NCBI GenBank assembly: GCA_026414485.1
Contig: JAOAIX010000002.1
Location: forward strand, 1 to 64,000
From: Candidatus Bathyarchaeota archaeon
GTDB taxonomy: Archaea > Thermoproteota > Bathyarchaeia > Bathyarchaeales > Bathycorpusculaceae
Length of the DNA: 64,000 nucleotides
Reading direction: 5' to 3'
Shown here: piece by piece, positions 44,379-52,805 of the stretch
How positions within the stretch are numbered: the first letter of the stretch is position 1
Layout of the letters: each line of letters starts with the position of its first letter
The notes under the pieces: model-generated
Told to the model about the DNA's origin: nothing
Databases searched by the model: none
The model's input: the letters and a program-made list of their open reading frames with translations, nothing else
Position numbers and translations under genes: made by a program

Positions 44379-45215
44379 TTAAAAGGATTGTATTATAGTT
44401 CGTGCTTTCTCTACGACATCATCCAGCATGACTTGTGAAAGTCCAATTTGCCTCGCTAGTCTTCTTGGATTCTCTTCAGCTAACTGTTTTATAAGAACAA
44501 TACCTGCGTCGCTTAGCCTTTCTTGCACGGGTCGTGGTAAACCCTTAATGCAAGTCAGTGGATACAACTGTTTCGCCTCAATCATAGAACGTAAATCAAG
44601 GTGCTCCGGTAAACTCCAACCTATCTGTAAAATCCCTCTGCAAGCACCATAACGTGTTGCTTGCTCTGAAAAGCGTGTGTTTGTGACAATCATGGCGCAA
44701 TCCACTTTTAACTCGTTTACTCCCAAGCTGTAGCCTTCAGAAATATCTTCCAGCACAGCGCGGGCAATGCGGCTTTCATCCAATCCTGTTGGAGCGTGAT
44801 AGTTTACGTGGTGTTTTGCCTCCACAAAATAAGTTATGCCGTCTTTTTTTGCGACTGCATCAACTTCATGCTCTACACACTTTCCTTTGATTAACCTGTT
44901 GGGTGTAACTTCAAAGCCGTTGTGTGCTAAAAGAAGCTGCACAAAAACCTCAAAGTCAGGCTTTGACCGCATTAAACTTAATCCGCGCCGTAAATCAATA
45001 AAATTCCTCGTTGAAGGGCGATATTTCGCCAAAAACCTAAAAATCATCTGCAGAATTTTCGCAGTGGAAATGCCGTTGTAAAGCCGTTTTTCCACTTTTG
45101 AAGCCACTTCAAAGGCAATCTGCTGTGAAGCGCCTAGTCGTAAGCAAGTTTGGACTACTTTGTTTTTGTCAAATGGCTGCTTAGAACCATTTGCCTTCGT
45201 TACAAAGACACTCAC
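44379..45215 (-). CDS. ATP-cone / Mrr-type nuclease / helix-hairpin-helix fusion
   Basis: A 278-residue fusion. Residues 1-90 form an ATP-cone (VTKANGSKQPFDKNKVVQTCLRLG ... ISTAKILQMI), the nucleotide-sensing domain best known from ribonucleotide reductase. Residues ~95-215 are a PD-(D/E)xK nuclease of the Mrr kind, with Asp in EHEVDAVAKKDG and the ExK motif VEAKH. The C-terminal ~55 residues contain helix-hairpin-helix DNA-binding segments (CIKGLPRPVQERLSDAGI, LARQIGLSQ). Could be a nucleotide-regulated DNA nuclease. No methylase lies nearby. Confidence 0.85.
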   Translation of the reverse strand: MSVFVTKANGSKQPFDKNKVVQTCLRLGASQQIAFEVASKVEKRLYNGISTAKILQMIFRFLAKYRPSTRNFIDLRRGLSLMRSKPDFEVFVQLLLAHNGFEVTPNRLIKGKCVEHEVDAVAKKDGITYFVEAKHHVNYHAPTGLDESRIARAVLEDISEGYSLGVNELKVDCAMIVTNTRFSEQATRYGACRGILQIGWSLPEHLDLRSMIEAKQLYPLTCIKGLPRPVQERLSDAGIVLIKQLAEENPRRLARQIGLSQVMLDDVVEKARTIIQSF

Positions 45216-45227
45216 AATTGCCCTCCA

Positions 45228-45548
45228 CTACAAGTTTACGGCGTTGAGAAAAAGCCAAAACTCTTCAATAGATCTGATTTCCCGTAGCTCCAAATACTCC
45301 GGTTTAAAGTTTATGCCTTCTCCAGAAGAAACTTTGAAGTATCCTATAGTGTGAGGATAACGTTGCTCCACCAGAGGACTTTCCAAAAAATCTCCTAGCC
45401 GAATCCATTTTTCGTCTGGTTGTGTTGCTGTTTTTCTGTCAACTACAATGACCTTGTAGTTAATATACTTGCCAGAGTTGTTTCCCACAGGGAAGTAAAC
45501 TATGTGGTCGATTTCTTGAAAGTGAAATTTTTTAAATTGCGGTTCCAC
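45228..45548 (-). CDS. Hypothetical protein
   Basis: A 106-residue soluble protein with no family I recognise. Sequence is rich in aromatic residues and alternates short strands (HIVYFPVGNN, YKVIVVDRK) with a C-terminal helix (SIEEFWLFLNAVNL). Lies 12 nt upstream of the ATP-cone nuclease gene on the same strand, so the two probably form an operon and it may assist that protein. Confidence 0.6.
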   Translation of the reverse strand: MEPQFKKFHFQEIDHIVYFPVGNNSGKYINYKVIVVDRKTATQPDEKWIRLGDFLESPLVEQRYPHTIGYFKVSSGEGINFKPEYLELREIRSIEEFWLFLNAVNL

Positions 45549-45700
45549 TTCGTTTCTGAAACTTCAATGGTTCGATAATGTATTTAAGGCTCGCTCTCCG
45601 TCCACCTTCTTAATACAAAAGACAAAAATCGGCGAGGCTTTTTCTGCATCAAAACCTGTTCAAGTTTCTCAGCGTCCTTTGCGACTGTTTGGTTGAAAAC

Positions 45701-46885
45701 TTATTTTCCGTAAACCGCTGCCCCTACCGCTGCAATAACAGTTGTTGCCACGATAATTACAACTGCTAGATTGACAAATAAGTCTGCGTAGGGTAGCCCA
45801 TACTGGGCTGGTAACGTTGCCAAGACTGCGGTAGCTAAACCCCGCGTTAAAATAGCCGTCATTAGCTTGTTTTCCGCTGTCATTTCGCTTTTCAGCGTAG
45901 AAAGCCAAACTGCGGCGTAGCGAACCACAAAAAGCAACACCGACAAAGTTACACCAACCCAAACTACGTTCACATCTGAAAACGAGGCCATCAGACCTAG
46001 AAACACAAAGAAGAATGTGCGTACAAGAAATGCGATTTCAGCTTCAAAGCGTCTTAACCCCTCGGTTACAGCTAATTCTCCAATGGCAGAGAGTTTAAAG
46101 AAGCGTAGAATCTGCTCTTCGTTGCCTAACATTAAACCAAAAAGCAACGCGCACAAAGCGCCGCTTCCCCCTAAGCTTTCACTGAAAGCGTAAGCAAACA
46201 AAACCACTGCTAACGTCAGAATATACGAAAAAGGTAATACGTTAACGCGGCGCATCATAAGTAGCCAAATAAGCCCCAAAAACACGCCTATTCCTGCACC
46301 TACAAGAAATTTGCCGCCTATCTCAACCGCCATTAAGCCGTAGTTTGTCTGCCCAGTTACTATAATACCTATAATGCCCAAGCTGACAACTATACCTAGT
46401 ATGTCTGTGATAGCAGACTCTAAAATGAGGGTGGTGGATGCTTTCTCACTGATTCTTGTTCTGTTGGCTAGTGATATGACCACTATGCTACTGCTGCCCC
46501 CGCAGATGCTGCCTAAAAGCACCCCATAAAGTAGTGGCAAACCTAAAACTGTAACGGCTACAGCTGCAACAGCTAGGACGCTAAAAATAAAGCCTAAAAC
46601 TGCCAGTGCTACAGCACGGGGACTATTTGAAACAACTTTGTTTAACTGTAAACCCATACCGCCATCAAACAAAATATAAACCAATGCTAACGCAGCCAGA
46701 TAAGGTGCAAAAATCTGTGTTGCTGCTGGATCCACCACGCCAAAGATAGGACCTGCAAGGGCTCCAACAACAATCAGCAGAAGCATATCTGGTACTCTTG
46801 TCTTTTTAAACAAAACATCCGCTATGAAACCAACAATAATCACAGCAGCACTTATCATAAGAGCAGTAGCGATAACATCAACCAT
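45701..46885 (-). CDS. Cation:proton antiporter (CPA/KefB-NhaP type)
   Basis: A 394-residue protein of about 12-13 helices. LFDGGMGLQL and GGSSSIVVISL match the crossing unwound helices, and LILESAITDILGIVVSLG carries the acidic ion-binding residues. No cytoplasmic TrkA/KTN domain. Exchanges Na+ or K+ for H+, which may couple to the ion gradient made by the hydrogenase complex. Confidence 0.92.
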   Translation of the reverse strand: MVDVIATALMISAAVIIVGFIADVLFKKTRVPDMLLLIVVGALAGPIFGVVDPAATQIFAPYLAALALVYILFDGGMGLQLNKVVSNSPRAVALAVLGFIFSVLAVAAVAVTVLGLPLLYGVLLGSICGGSSSIVVISLANRTRISEKASTTLILESAITDILGIVVSLGIIGIIVTGQTNYGLMAVEIGGKFLVGAGIGVFLGLIWLLMMRRVNVLPFSYILTLAVVLFAYAFSESLGGSGALCALLFGLMLGNEEQILRFFKLSAIGELAVTEGLRRFEAEIAFLVRTFFFVFLGLMASFSDVNVVWVGVTLSVLLFVVRYAAVWLSTLKSEMTAENKLMTAILTRGLATAVLATLPAQYGLPYADLFVNLAVVIIVATTVIAAVGAAVYGK

Positions 46886-47013
46886 GGCTGAGTTATATAA
46901 GAAATAGCGTATGCTTTAAAAGGTTAACTACATAACCATTGACTTGCTTGTCGGTCTCGACAAATAAAAAGCGAATTTAAGTTAAAAAATAGAGCCAAAC
47001 GTACCTTTGGGTC

Positions 47014-49338
47014 CTATCTCTTGGCGAATCGTATAATCATAATAATTACTACTATTACAGTTAAACATGCCACGCCCAACATCCACTGAGGGTCGTCGCC
47101 TTGAGTTTGAGGCTTTGTTTCCTCCTCTATTGGTTTTATTGTTTGGGTGGGCATAGTCGCATTTTCTTTGTTAATGTTAAAGTTGATAATTTGGAAATTA
47201 GCAGGGGTTCCCCACTTGTGATCAATGGTCCACATAAGCAGAGAGTGGGCGCCGTCAGATACATCGTTTAGTGTAGTGTTTGCGTTGGCTTCGATTTCTT
47301 CGTGTTGATCTAGACTGTATTTAGCCTTCAAATTTGTGTCCGCTACGGTGAACGTTAAGGGTATATTGTCTACGTTGTAGCAGTTGTTTGAGGGTTCCAA
47401 AACTTTTAGTTGTGGCTCAGACGGGAAACTGTATGGTGCGGCCAAGGGGTGCCTGTCTATGTCGGGAGTAGCCTCCACGGTGTAGTTTTTGCCGTTGACC
47501 ACGATGGGTTCTGCATGGGGCGAAGTGTCTACCATGTGTGCTGTGTCTCCGACGCCGTCGCCGTTTGCGTCGATGCCTTTGTAGTCGCTCCAGTAGTTGC
47601 CTTGTCTGTCTTTGTCCCAGATGTTGTGGGAAGGCACCATGAATGGTGAGGTAACTAGTACATTGGCGTATATGTCCAGAATTTGGTGTGCGAGGTAAAA
47701 GCCGTTGCGTATTTCAATTGTGATTTTAAAGTTGTTGCAGGTGAAGGTGTTACCTTGTGCGTTGTTTAGATCCACGGTTACAAAGCCGTTGTCCGTCACG
47801 TTGTTTCCTGCTATAAGGTTGTTGTTGGAAAGGTAAGTTAATATGATGCCTGCCCTGCCGTTGCCTTCGATGCGGTTTTCTAGCAGTTGGTTGTTTGAGG
47901 AACCTGAGAACTCTACGCCTGTGTAGTTACATGTTATAGTGTTTCGGCTAAAGTTATTGCCAGTACAATTTTCGACGCATAAGCCAACAAAACCGTTGGT
48001 TATTTGATTTTCAGACACTATGTTGTTGTCTGAGAACTTGAGGTAGATGCTGCTCTGGCTGTTGCCAGTAAAGGAGTTTTTAACTATTTTGTTGTTGACA
48101 CAGTCACGCAGGTATATGCCGTACTCATTGTCTACGACTTCGTTGTTGATGACTAGTGAGTCTGAGGTTGAAACCAAGCGGAGTCCCCGCGTTTGGTTTT
48201 TGATGGTTAAATTTTGTATTATCATACGTGTACAGTTGAATAGGAAAACATAACCTGCTTCTGCTGGCACGGTTTTGTCTTGTTGATTGAGTGCATAATA
48301 GAGCGGTGTGCTATTGACAGTATTGGAGAGATCTATGCTGTTTAGGTAGCCCTCTTGGAAGTCGATTTGCTCCCGTTCATTGTCTTTAAACCGATTGTAA
48401 GTGAGGGTGTTGCCTGAGGAGTAGAAGGTCACGCCGTAAATGTTTTTGCCTACGTCGTTGTTTTTGATGGTGTTGTTTGTGGAGCGTAGCAAAGTTAAGC
48501 CTACGTTGTTGCCTGTTATGTTGCAGCCGCTTATAGTAGACTCAGTGGTGTCTGCCAGTAATACACCCTGTTCGTTATTTTGTAGGTACAGGTTCTGCAC
48601 CGTTATGTTGCGACAATTCACTAATGCTACATAGCTTGCATCAGCAGCAGGGATTGCCTTGTCTTGCTGGTTCACCCAGTAAATCATGGGTTTGCCGTCC
48701 AGCAGGTTTGAAGCGTCGATATCCTGAACTAAATTACTTGATGGTGTATCTTTGTTGACTTTAACGCCGAAGTTGAATTTGTTTGTGGAGGTCCAAAAGA
48801 AGGTTCTTTCGCCGTTAGATACTGAATTATTTCTGAAAGTGTTACTGGGCGAATCAGCAATGTAGATGCCGTAGCCATGGAAGCTGCTCCCCTCTAGAAA
48901 ATTACTGGTGAATACGTTACCGCTAGAACCGCTCACGACAGATATACCGTTTACGCTATTTAGAACTCTGTTGCCTTCAACACGGTTGCTAGACGAAGCA
49001 TTAACCAGTATGGCTGTATCAAAGTTTACAATTAAAATGTTTTTCACGGTTACATTGTTGCAGCTTTCTAAGACAACTGCTGTTCGCGGTGCATACCAAT
49101 CTGTCGCCACAACAGCAAAACCCGCGCCATCTAACGTTACGCCGTACCGTTCAATTTTAAAGCCAAAATTGGTTAGGTTACCTTGTAGCGTGTACATGTT
49201 GCCTGACCTAACGATGGGCAAGTCGTCGGGGGAGAGCGATCCATCTGCCTTGACGTAAACTACGCCATAGCGCGTTCCAACTGGCGGAGGAATAAAATTC
49301 GCAGAAACCGACATCACACATAAAAGTAAACTAAGCAA
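47014..49338 (-). CDS. Secreted right-handed beta-helix (NosD-like) surface protein
   Basis: A 774-residue (as read) surface protein. After a signal peptide, residues ~80-560 form many parallel beta-helix repeats (patterns such as NN.V..N.I..N..GI.L..S) with numerous N-glycosylation sites. Then a NosD-like DANGDGVGDT...DRHPLA segment, an Ig-like domain, a Thr/Glu-rich linker and a C-terminal anchor helix with basic tail (VVIIMIIRFAKR). The frame opens at TTG 49338, but 49382 starts an ATG frame encoding a proper signal peptide (MNRPLRKKIVCGTIF) that would join this frame if the T6 run at 49345-49350 had one more T. A frameshift or assembly error is likely there. Confidence 0.88.
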   Translation of the reverse strand: MLSLLLCVMSVSANFIPPPVGTRYGVVYVKADGSLSPDDLPIVRSGNMYTLQGNLTNFGFKIERYGVTLDGAGFAVVATDWYAPRTAVVLESCNNVTVKNILIVNFDTAILVNASSSNRVEGNRVLNSVNGISVVSGSSGNVFTSNFLEGSSFHGYGIYIADSPSNTFRNNSVSNGERTFFWTSTNKFNFGVKVNKDTPSSNLVQDIDASNLLDGKPMIYWVNQQDKAIPAADASYVALVNCRNITVQNLYLQNNEQGVLLADTTESTISGCNITGNNVGLTLLRSTNNTIKNNDVGKNIYGVTFYSSGNTLTYNRFKDNEREQIDFQEGYLNSIDLSNTVNSTPLYYALNQQDKTVPAEAGYVFLFNCTRMIIQNLTIKNQTRGLRLVSTSDSLVINNEVVDNEYGIYLRDCVNNKIVKNSFTGNSQSSIYLKFSDNNIVSENQITNGFVGLCVENCTGNNFSRNTITCNYTGVEFSGSSNNQLLENRIEGNGRAGIILTYLSNNNLIAGNNVTDNGFVTVDLNNAQGNTFTCNNFKITIEIRNGFYLAHQILDIYANVLVTSPFMVPSHNIWDKDRQGNYWSDYKGIDANGDGVGDTAHMVDTSPHAEPIVVNGKNYTVEATPDIDRHPLAAPYSFPSEPQLKVLEPSNNCYNVDNIPLTFTVADTNLKAKYSLDQHEEIEANANTTLNDVSDGAHSLLMWTIDHKWGTPANFQIINFNINKENATMPTQTIKPIEEETKPQTQGDDPQWMLGVACLTVIVVIIMIIRFAKR

Positions 49339-49382
49339 AAAATAGTACCGCAGACTATTTTTTTCCTTAATGGTCTATTCAT

Positions 49383-49969
49383 AAAGGAGACCTTAATACT
49401 AAATACAAGTTGGGCTGTGCTTATTTACTCTTACCAAGGAACAAACTTCGACTCTGATGGTTCTGCCCGAAGAACACCTTTACAGGCACCTAGTTTTGTT
49501 TTTTTGCTTTCCGTCAAAGTATTCTGTTGCGGTTACTCTCCTAAGTTTATCCGTCTTACATAGGCACTCATCCGCTACAATATGCAACTCGGATGCTGTA
49601 ACAATGGCAGAAGAACAACATCTTGATTTTTTTGTTGTTGTTCTACCAGCAAGCCAGTTTAATAAGCTTCTTACGCGCTGTCTTACAACCCTACACCGTT
49701 GCACACGCCGCGGCGTTAACACACGCTCACACAAGTCCATCATCAATACTCAGCTACAAGTTTTCACATAGCGGCGATGATGCTATGTAGTTGATTGTTT
49801 TTCATCATGAAAAAGTAAATTTAATATAGCGAATGCATCAAAAAAGTTGTTGCTGCAACGCTAAACTTCAGAGCTTAAGCTGGAACCTTTTCGAAACTCA
49901 ATTAAAAACTCAAGGTACGGAGATTAAAGAAAAATGGGCTAAAAACAGTAGTTTTTTGGTTAGGAGTGG
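49383..49969. other. 587-bp region without a convincing gene
   Basis: Two overlapping opposite-strand frames of ~90-105 codons occupy 49457-49771. Both are rich in Cys, Arg, Leu and Ser in a non-archaeal pattern, lack ribosome sites and have no recognisable domain, so I do not call either. An ATG-rich stretch near 49775-49835 could be a promoter region. Nothing else seen. Confidence 0.35.
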
Positions 49970-50043
49970 CGCCGCCGAAAGGATTCGGACCTTTGACCGA
50001 CTGGTTAACAGCCAGCCGCTCCACCGGGCTGAGCTACGGCGGC
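49970..50043 (-). tRNA. tRNA-Asn (GTT)
   Basis: Minus strand, 74 nt: acceptor GCCGCCG/CGGCGGC, D arm GCTC/GAGC-like, anticodon arm GCTGG-CTGTTAA-CCAGT with anticodon GTT, T arm AAAGG-TCCGAAT-CCTTT, discriminator G, and an encoded CCA (49967-49969). Confidence 0.95.
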
Positions 50044-50209
50044 TCATAACATAGCGCTTATTCACTCAGTTTGAAAATAACTATTTAAGTTTACTCATAA
50101 CCTTTTAGGTAGCGCGCACATAACGCCTTTTGCTTTTTTGCAGATGTGGAGTTTTATAATGACTCTTTGCTGGAGCTACCGCGTTTTTGAAGTTACTTTT
50201 AGCTTCAGG

Positions 50210-51688
50210 TTACCCATGGAACTCTTTAACCTGTTGTCTTGTTTTTCGTTTTGCTATCCACGTGAAAAATTTGTATCCTCCTTTGAGGGCGGGACTGTAC
50301 CATTTGTCTGTAAACGTTATGTCCATGAGGTTCCCTGCCCAGCGAAAATCATGTTCTGCACACTTGATAAGTAGCTGTTTATGCAGTTCCGTCAGTTGTG
50401 CTTTTTTAAACCAGTCTTCACTTTTCAGTTTACCCAGCGGTACAAAAAACAGCGGCACAATAAGACTTCGACAGTCTTTTAAATCATCCATTAACTCCAT
50501 CGTTTTGAGCAAATCTTCTTCGCGTTCTTCAGGAAGCCCCACAATTAACGTTCCCGCGGGCGCCAAAAAATGATCATGCATCAAACCCATGCCCTGCTTG
50601 ACCACTTCCGGCCACTCTTCCGCTTTAAAAGGACGCGCTTTCGCTGGCATTATTTTTTTTGCCAATTCAGCTGAGCCTGTTTCGATGCCGATTTCTGCCC
50701 CCCACCACCTCTGCTTTGAAAGTATCATCTCACTTAACTGCGCAAATAGCTTCGGCTTTGCAGCAACTGCCGCCAGCGAACAGTGACTCCAGCTTATGCT
50801 ATCCGCCTTCTTCAGCACTTCTCGGTGCAGTTGAAGCAGTTTTTCCTCATGGGGCATCACATTGCTGGAGCCGTAGAGCATGACGTCTTCGCCGTGAAGG
50901 CACACCCCATGATTTTTGCTCAATTTGATATTTACGTCGATTTCACGCAAGATCTTCTCGACGGGGTACCAACGTAATGGCCTAGTGGTGACGTTACAGA
51001 ACTCGCAACCCCTACAACACCCTCTACCAATTTCAACCAAGCCATTAATTGAAGGATTAACGATGTCAGGAATCTCAAAAGTCTGCGGTACATCTTTAAT
51101 GTTGACATCGTAATGCTTTGGTAATTGTTCCCCGTTTAAAGCACTCCTGAAAAGTGTTGCAAGAATTTTTTCTGATTCCCCCTCCACTACACAGTCGATG
51201 CCGCTTTTATCGACAAAATCAGGTCGATACTTAAACTGCCACGCGCCGGGACCTCCAACAATTATTTTTAAGCCATGCTTTTTTGCCTCCAAAATTTCTC
51301 GGAGACCCAGCAACTTTTTGAAGTGTTTGGCTAAGTAGGGTTCTTTTTTTAGAATCGACGCTAACGTGCTGGAAGCTGGTCCTAACCCAAACGGATCCAT
51401 GACGTGAATGCCTAAAACTTTTGCTTTACCAATGAAACGATGGAGGTATCTTGGGCTAACAGTGGCAACGTTGAATCCCTCTTTCAGAAGCTGCGCCTCT
51501 ACCTTGCGCAAACCATAGGGCGCAGTCTTTGGGATGCCTCCTTTTGTTTTCATGTGAGGAAAAAACAGGTAAGTAAAAAGCCACTCAGGCACAAAATTCG
51601 GAGGCGCACAGGTCCCAAATCCTAAAAATTCGTTTTTGTGGTAATCACTCATTAGGGTCCGGTCACTTGTTAAAAGAATCTCCGCCAT
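50210..51688 (-). CDS. B12-binding-type radical SAM enzyme
   Basis: A 492-residue enzyme. Residues ~60-205 form a Rossmann-like cobalamin-binding-type domain (GLGPASSTLASIL, KIIVGGPGAW, CVVEGESE); the radical SAM cluster motif is CCRGCEFC (Cys224, Cys228, Cys231 as CxxxCxxC), followed by a TIM-barrel with GIETGS and LIVGLPEE. This architecture is shared by methylases, methylthiotransferases and the archaeal GDGT ring synthases (GrsA/GrsB). A lipid-modifying role is possible but only a guess. Monocistronic. Confidence 0.85.
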   Translation of the reverse strand: MAEILLTSDRTLMSDYHKNEFLGFGTCAPPNFVPEWLFTYLFFPHMKTKGGIPKTAPYGLRKVEAQLLKEGFNVATVSPRYLHRFIGKAKVLGIHVMDPFGLGPASSTLASILKKEPYLAKHFKKLLGLREILEAKKHGLKIIVGGPGAWQFKYRPDFVDKSGIDCVVEGESEKILATLFRSALNGEQLPKHYDVNIKDVPQTFEIPDIVNPSINGLVEIGRGCCRGCEFCNVTTRPLRWYPVEKILREIDVNIKLSKNHGVCLHGEDVMLYGSSNVMPHEEKLLQLHREVLKKADSISWSHCSLAAVAAKPKLFAQLSEMILSKQRWWGAEIGIETGSAELAKKIMPAKARPFKAEEWPEVVKQGMGLMHDHFLAPAGTLIVGLPEEREEDLLKTMELMDDLKDCRSLIVPLFFVPLGKLKSEDWFKKAQLTELHKQLLIKCAEHDFRWAGNLMDITFTDKWYSPALKGGYKFFTWIAKRKTRQQVKEFHG

Positions 51689-51959
51689 ACCCTTTCCCTC
51701 TTTTTAAGAGTAAACCTTGTTTTATAGTAAAAACTTTTTGTGGCTCGTTTAGAGCTGACATTAACTCTTTAACAATTAACTCTGCATGTGAAATGTGTAA
51801 AATTTATATTATCCAAAGCCATTTGGTAGGTAAAAGTCAAGGGCGGCATATCTATATGAAAGACATTGCTTTGCTAATTGATATGTCTAGACGTGTTTTC
51901 TGTCAATTTGTATAGGCGGAAACACCAAAATATAACTTTAAAATCGGAGAAGATAAAAC
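51689..51959 (+). promoter_or_regulatory. Promoter region of the pyruvate:ferredoxin oxidoreductase operon
   Basis: The 271-bp spacer ends with AAAATATAACTTTAAAAT (~51928-51943), an AT-rich TATA-type element close to the start, then GGAGA (51946-51950) nine bases before TTG 51960. The arrangement suggests a very short leader. Confidence 0.4.
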
Positions 51960-52523
51960 TTGAAAAAGATGTTAGAATTCAGGTGGCATGGTAGAGGTGG
52001 TCAAGGTGCTTGGACCGCAAGTGAACTCTTGGCACGTACCGCCTTAGCTGAAGGCAAATACATTCAATCTTTCCCCGAGTTTGGTCCAGAAAGAATGGGT
52101 GCACCCGTGACTGCTTTTACCCGTATCAGCAGTGAGCCTATTCGGATTCACTGTGCAATTTACGACCCAGATGTAGTTATCGTCCTAGATAACACATTGC
52201 TCAAAACGGTTCCAGTAACCGCAGGCATGAACAAAGGCGATGACATTCTTATAATTAATTCTCCCGATGACCCATCAGTGCTCAAGGCAAATCTTAGATT
52301 GGAAAAAGGACATTTGTGGACTGTTCCCGCAACTGAAATCGCCCTCAACATTTTAGGAACACCTATAACAAATACAGCTCTACTGGGTGTTGTTGCTCGG
52401 GCCACAGGTATCGTTACCATGGAGGGCATAGAAAAAACTGTTAAAGAAAAGTTCAGGGCAGACATAGCAGAGAAAAACTTTGCAGTTATCAAAAAAGCCT
52501 ACGAGGAGGCAAAAGCGGAATGA
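51960..52523 (+). CDS. porG: Pyruvate:ferredoxin oxidoreductase gamma subunit
   Basis: A 187-residue gamma subunit. MLEFRWHGRGGQGAWTASELLARTAL is the family's N-terminal signature, with FPEFGPERMGAPVTAFTRIS following. Structural partner that binds coenzyme A side in the complex. TTG 51960 is supported by GGAGA nine bases upstream; ATG 51969 is an alternative. First gene of gamma-delta-alpha-beta; overlaps delta by 4 nt. Confidence 0.94.
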   Translation: MKKMLEFRWHGRGGQGAWTASELLARTALAEGKYIQSFPEFGPERMGAPVTAFTRISSEPIRIHCAIYDPDVVIVLDNTLLKTVPVTAGMNKGDDILIINSPDDPSVLKANLRLEKGHLWTVPATEIALNILGTPITNTALLGVVARATGIVTMEGIEKTVKEKFRADIAEKNFAVIKKAYEEAKAE

Positions 52524-52804
52524 GCCGCGAAAAATCTTGGAAGGAAATCTCCCCTGCAGGCGTTTGCTCAAAACCCAGCACCGCCTTTTTGACAGGTGAC
52601 TGGAAAACCTTCACTCCTGTTCGGGATTTAGAAAAATGTACCACTTGCTTGCTTTGTGTAATTTATTGTCCTGATGGCGCCATACGTTTTAGATCTGAGG
52701 CGGGAAAAATCGAGTTTGACTATCGCTTCTGCAAAGGTTGCGGTATATGCGCAAAGGAATGTCCCACGAAAGCAATAACGATGAAACTGGAGAAAGGTGA
52801 ATAA
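52520..52804 (+). CDS. porD: Pyruvate:ferredoxin oxidoreductase delta subunit
   Basis: A 94-residue protein with two [4Fe-4S] sites, CTTCLLCVIYCP and CKGCGICAKECP, which carry electrons to external ferredoxin. Overlaps the gamma gene (ATGA) and ends one base before the alpha start. Confidence 0.95.
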   Translation: MSREKSWKEISPAGVCSKPSTAFLTGDWKTFTPVRDLEKCTTCLLCVIYCPDGAIRFRSEAGKIEFDYRFCKGCGICAKECPTKAITMKLEKGE

Positions 52805-52805
52805 A

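Noticed and set aside
49457-49771. Overlapping opposite-strand frames of 88 and 104 codons
   Set aside because: Composition unlike neighbours, no start signals, no domains; both strands equally open suggests chance.
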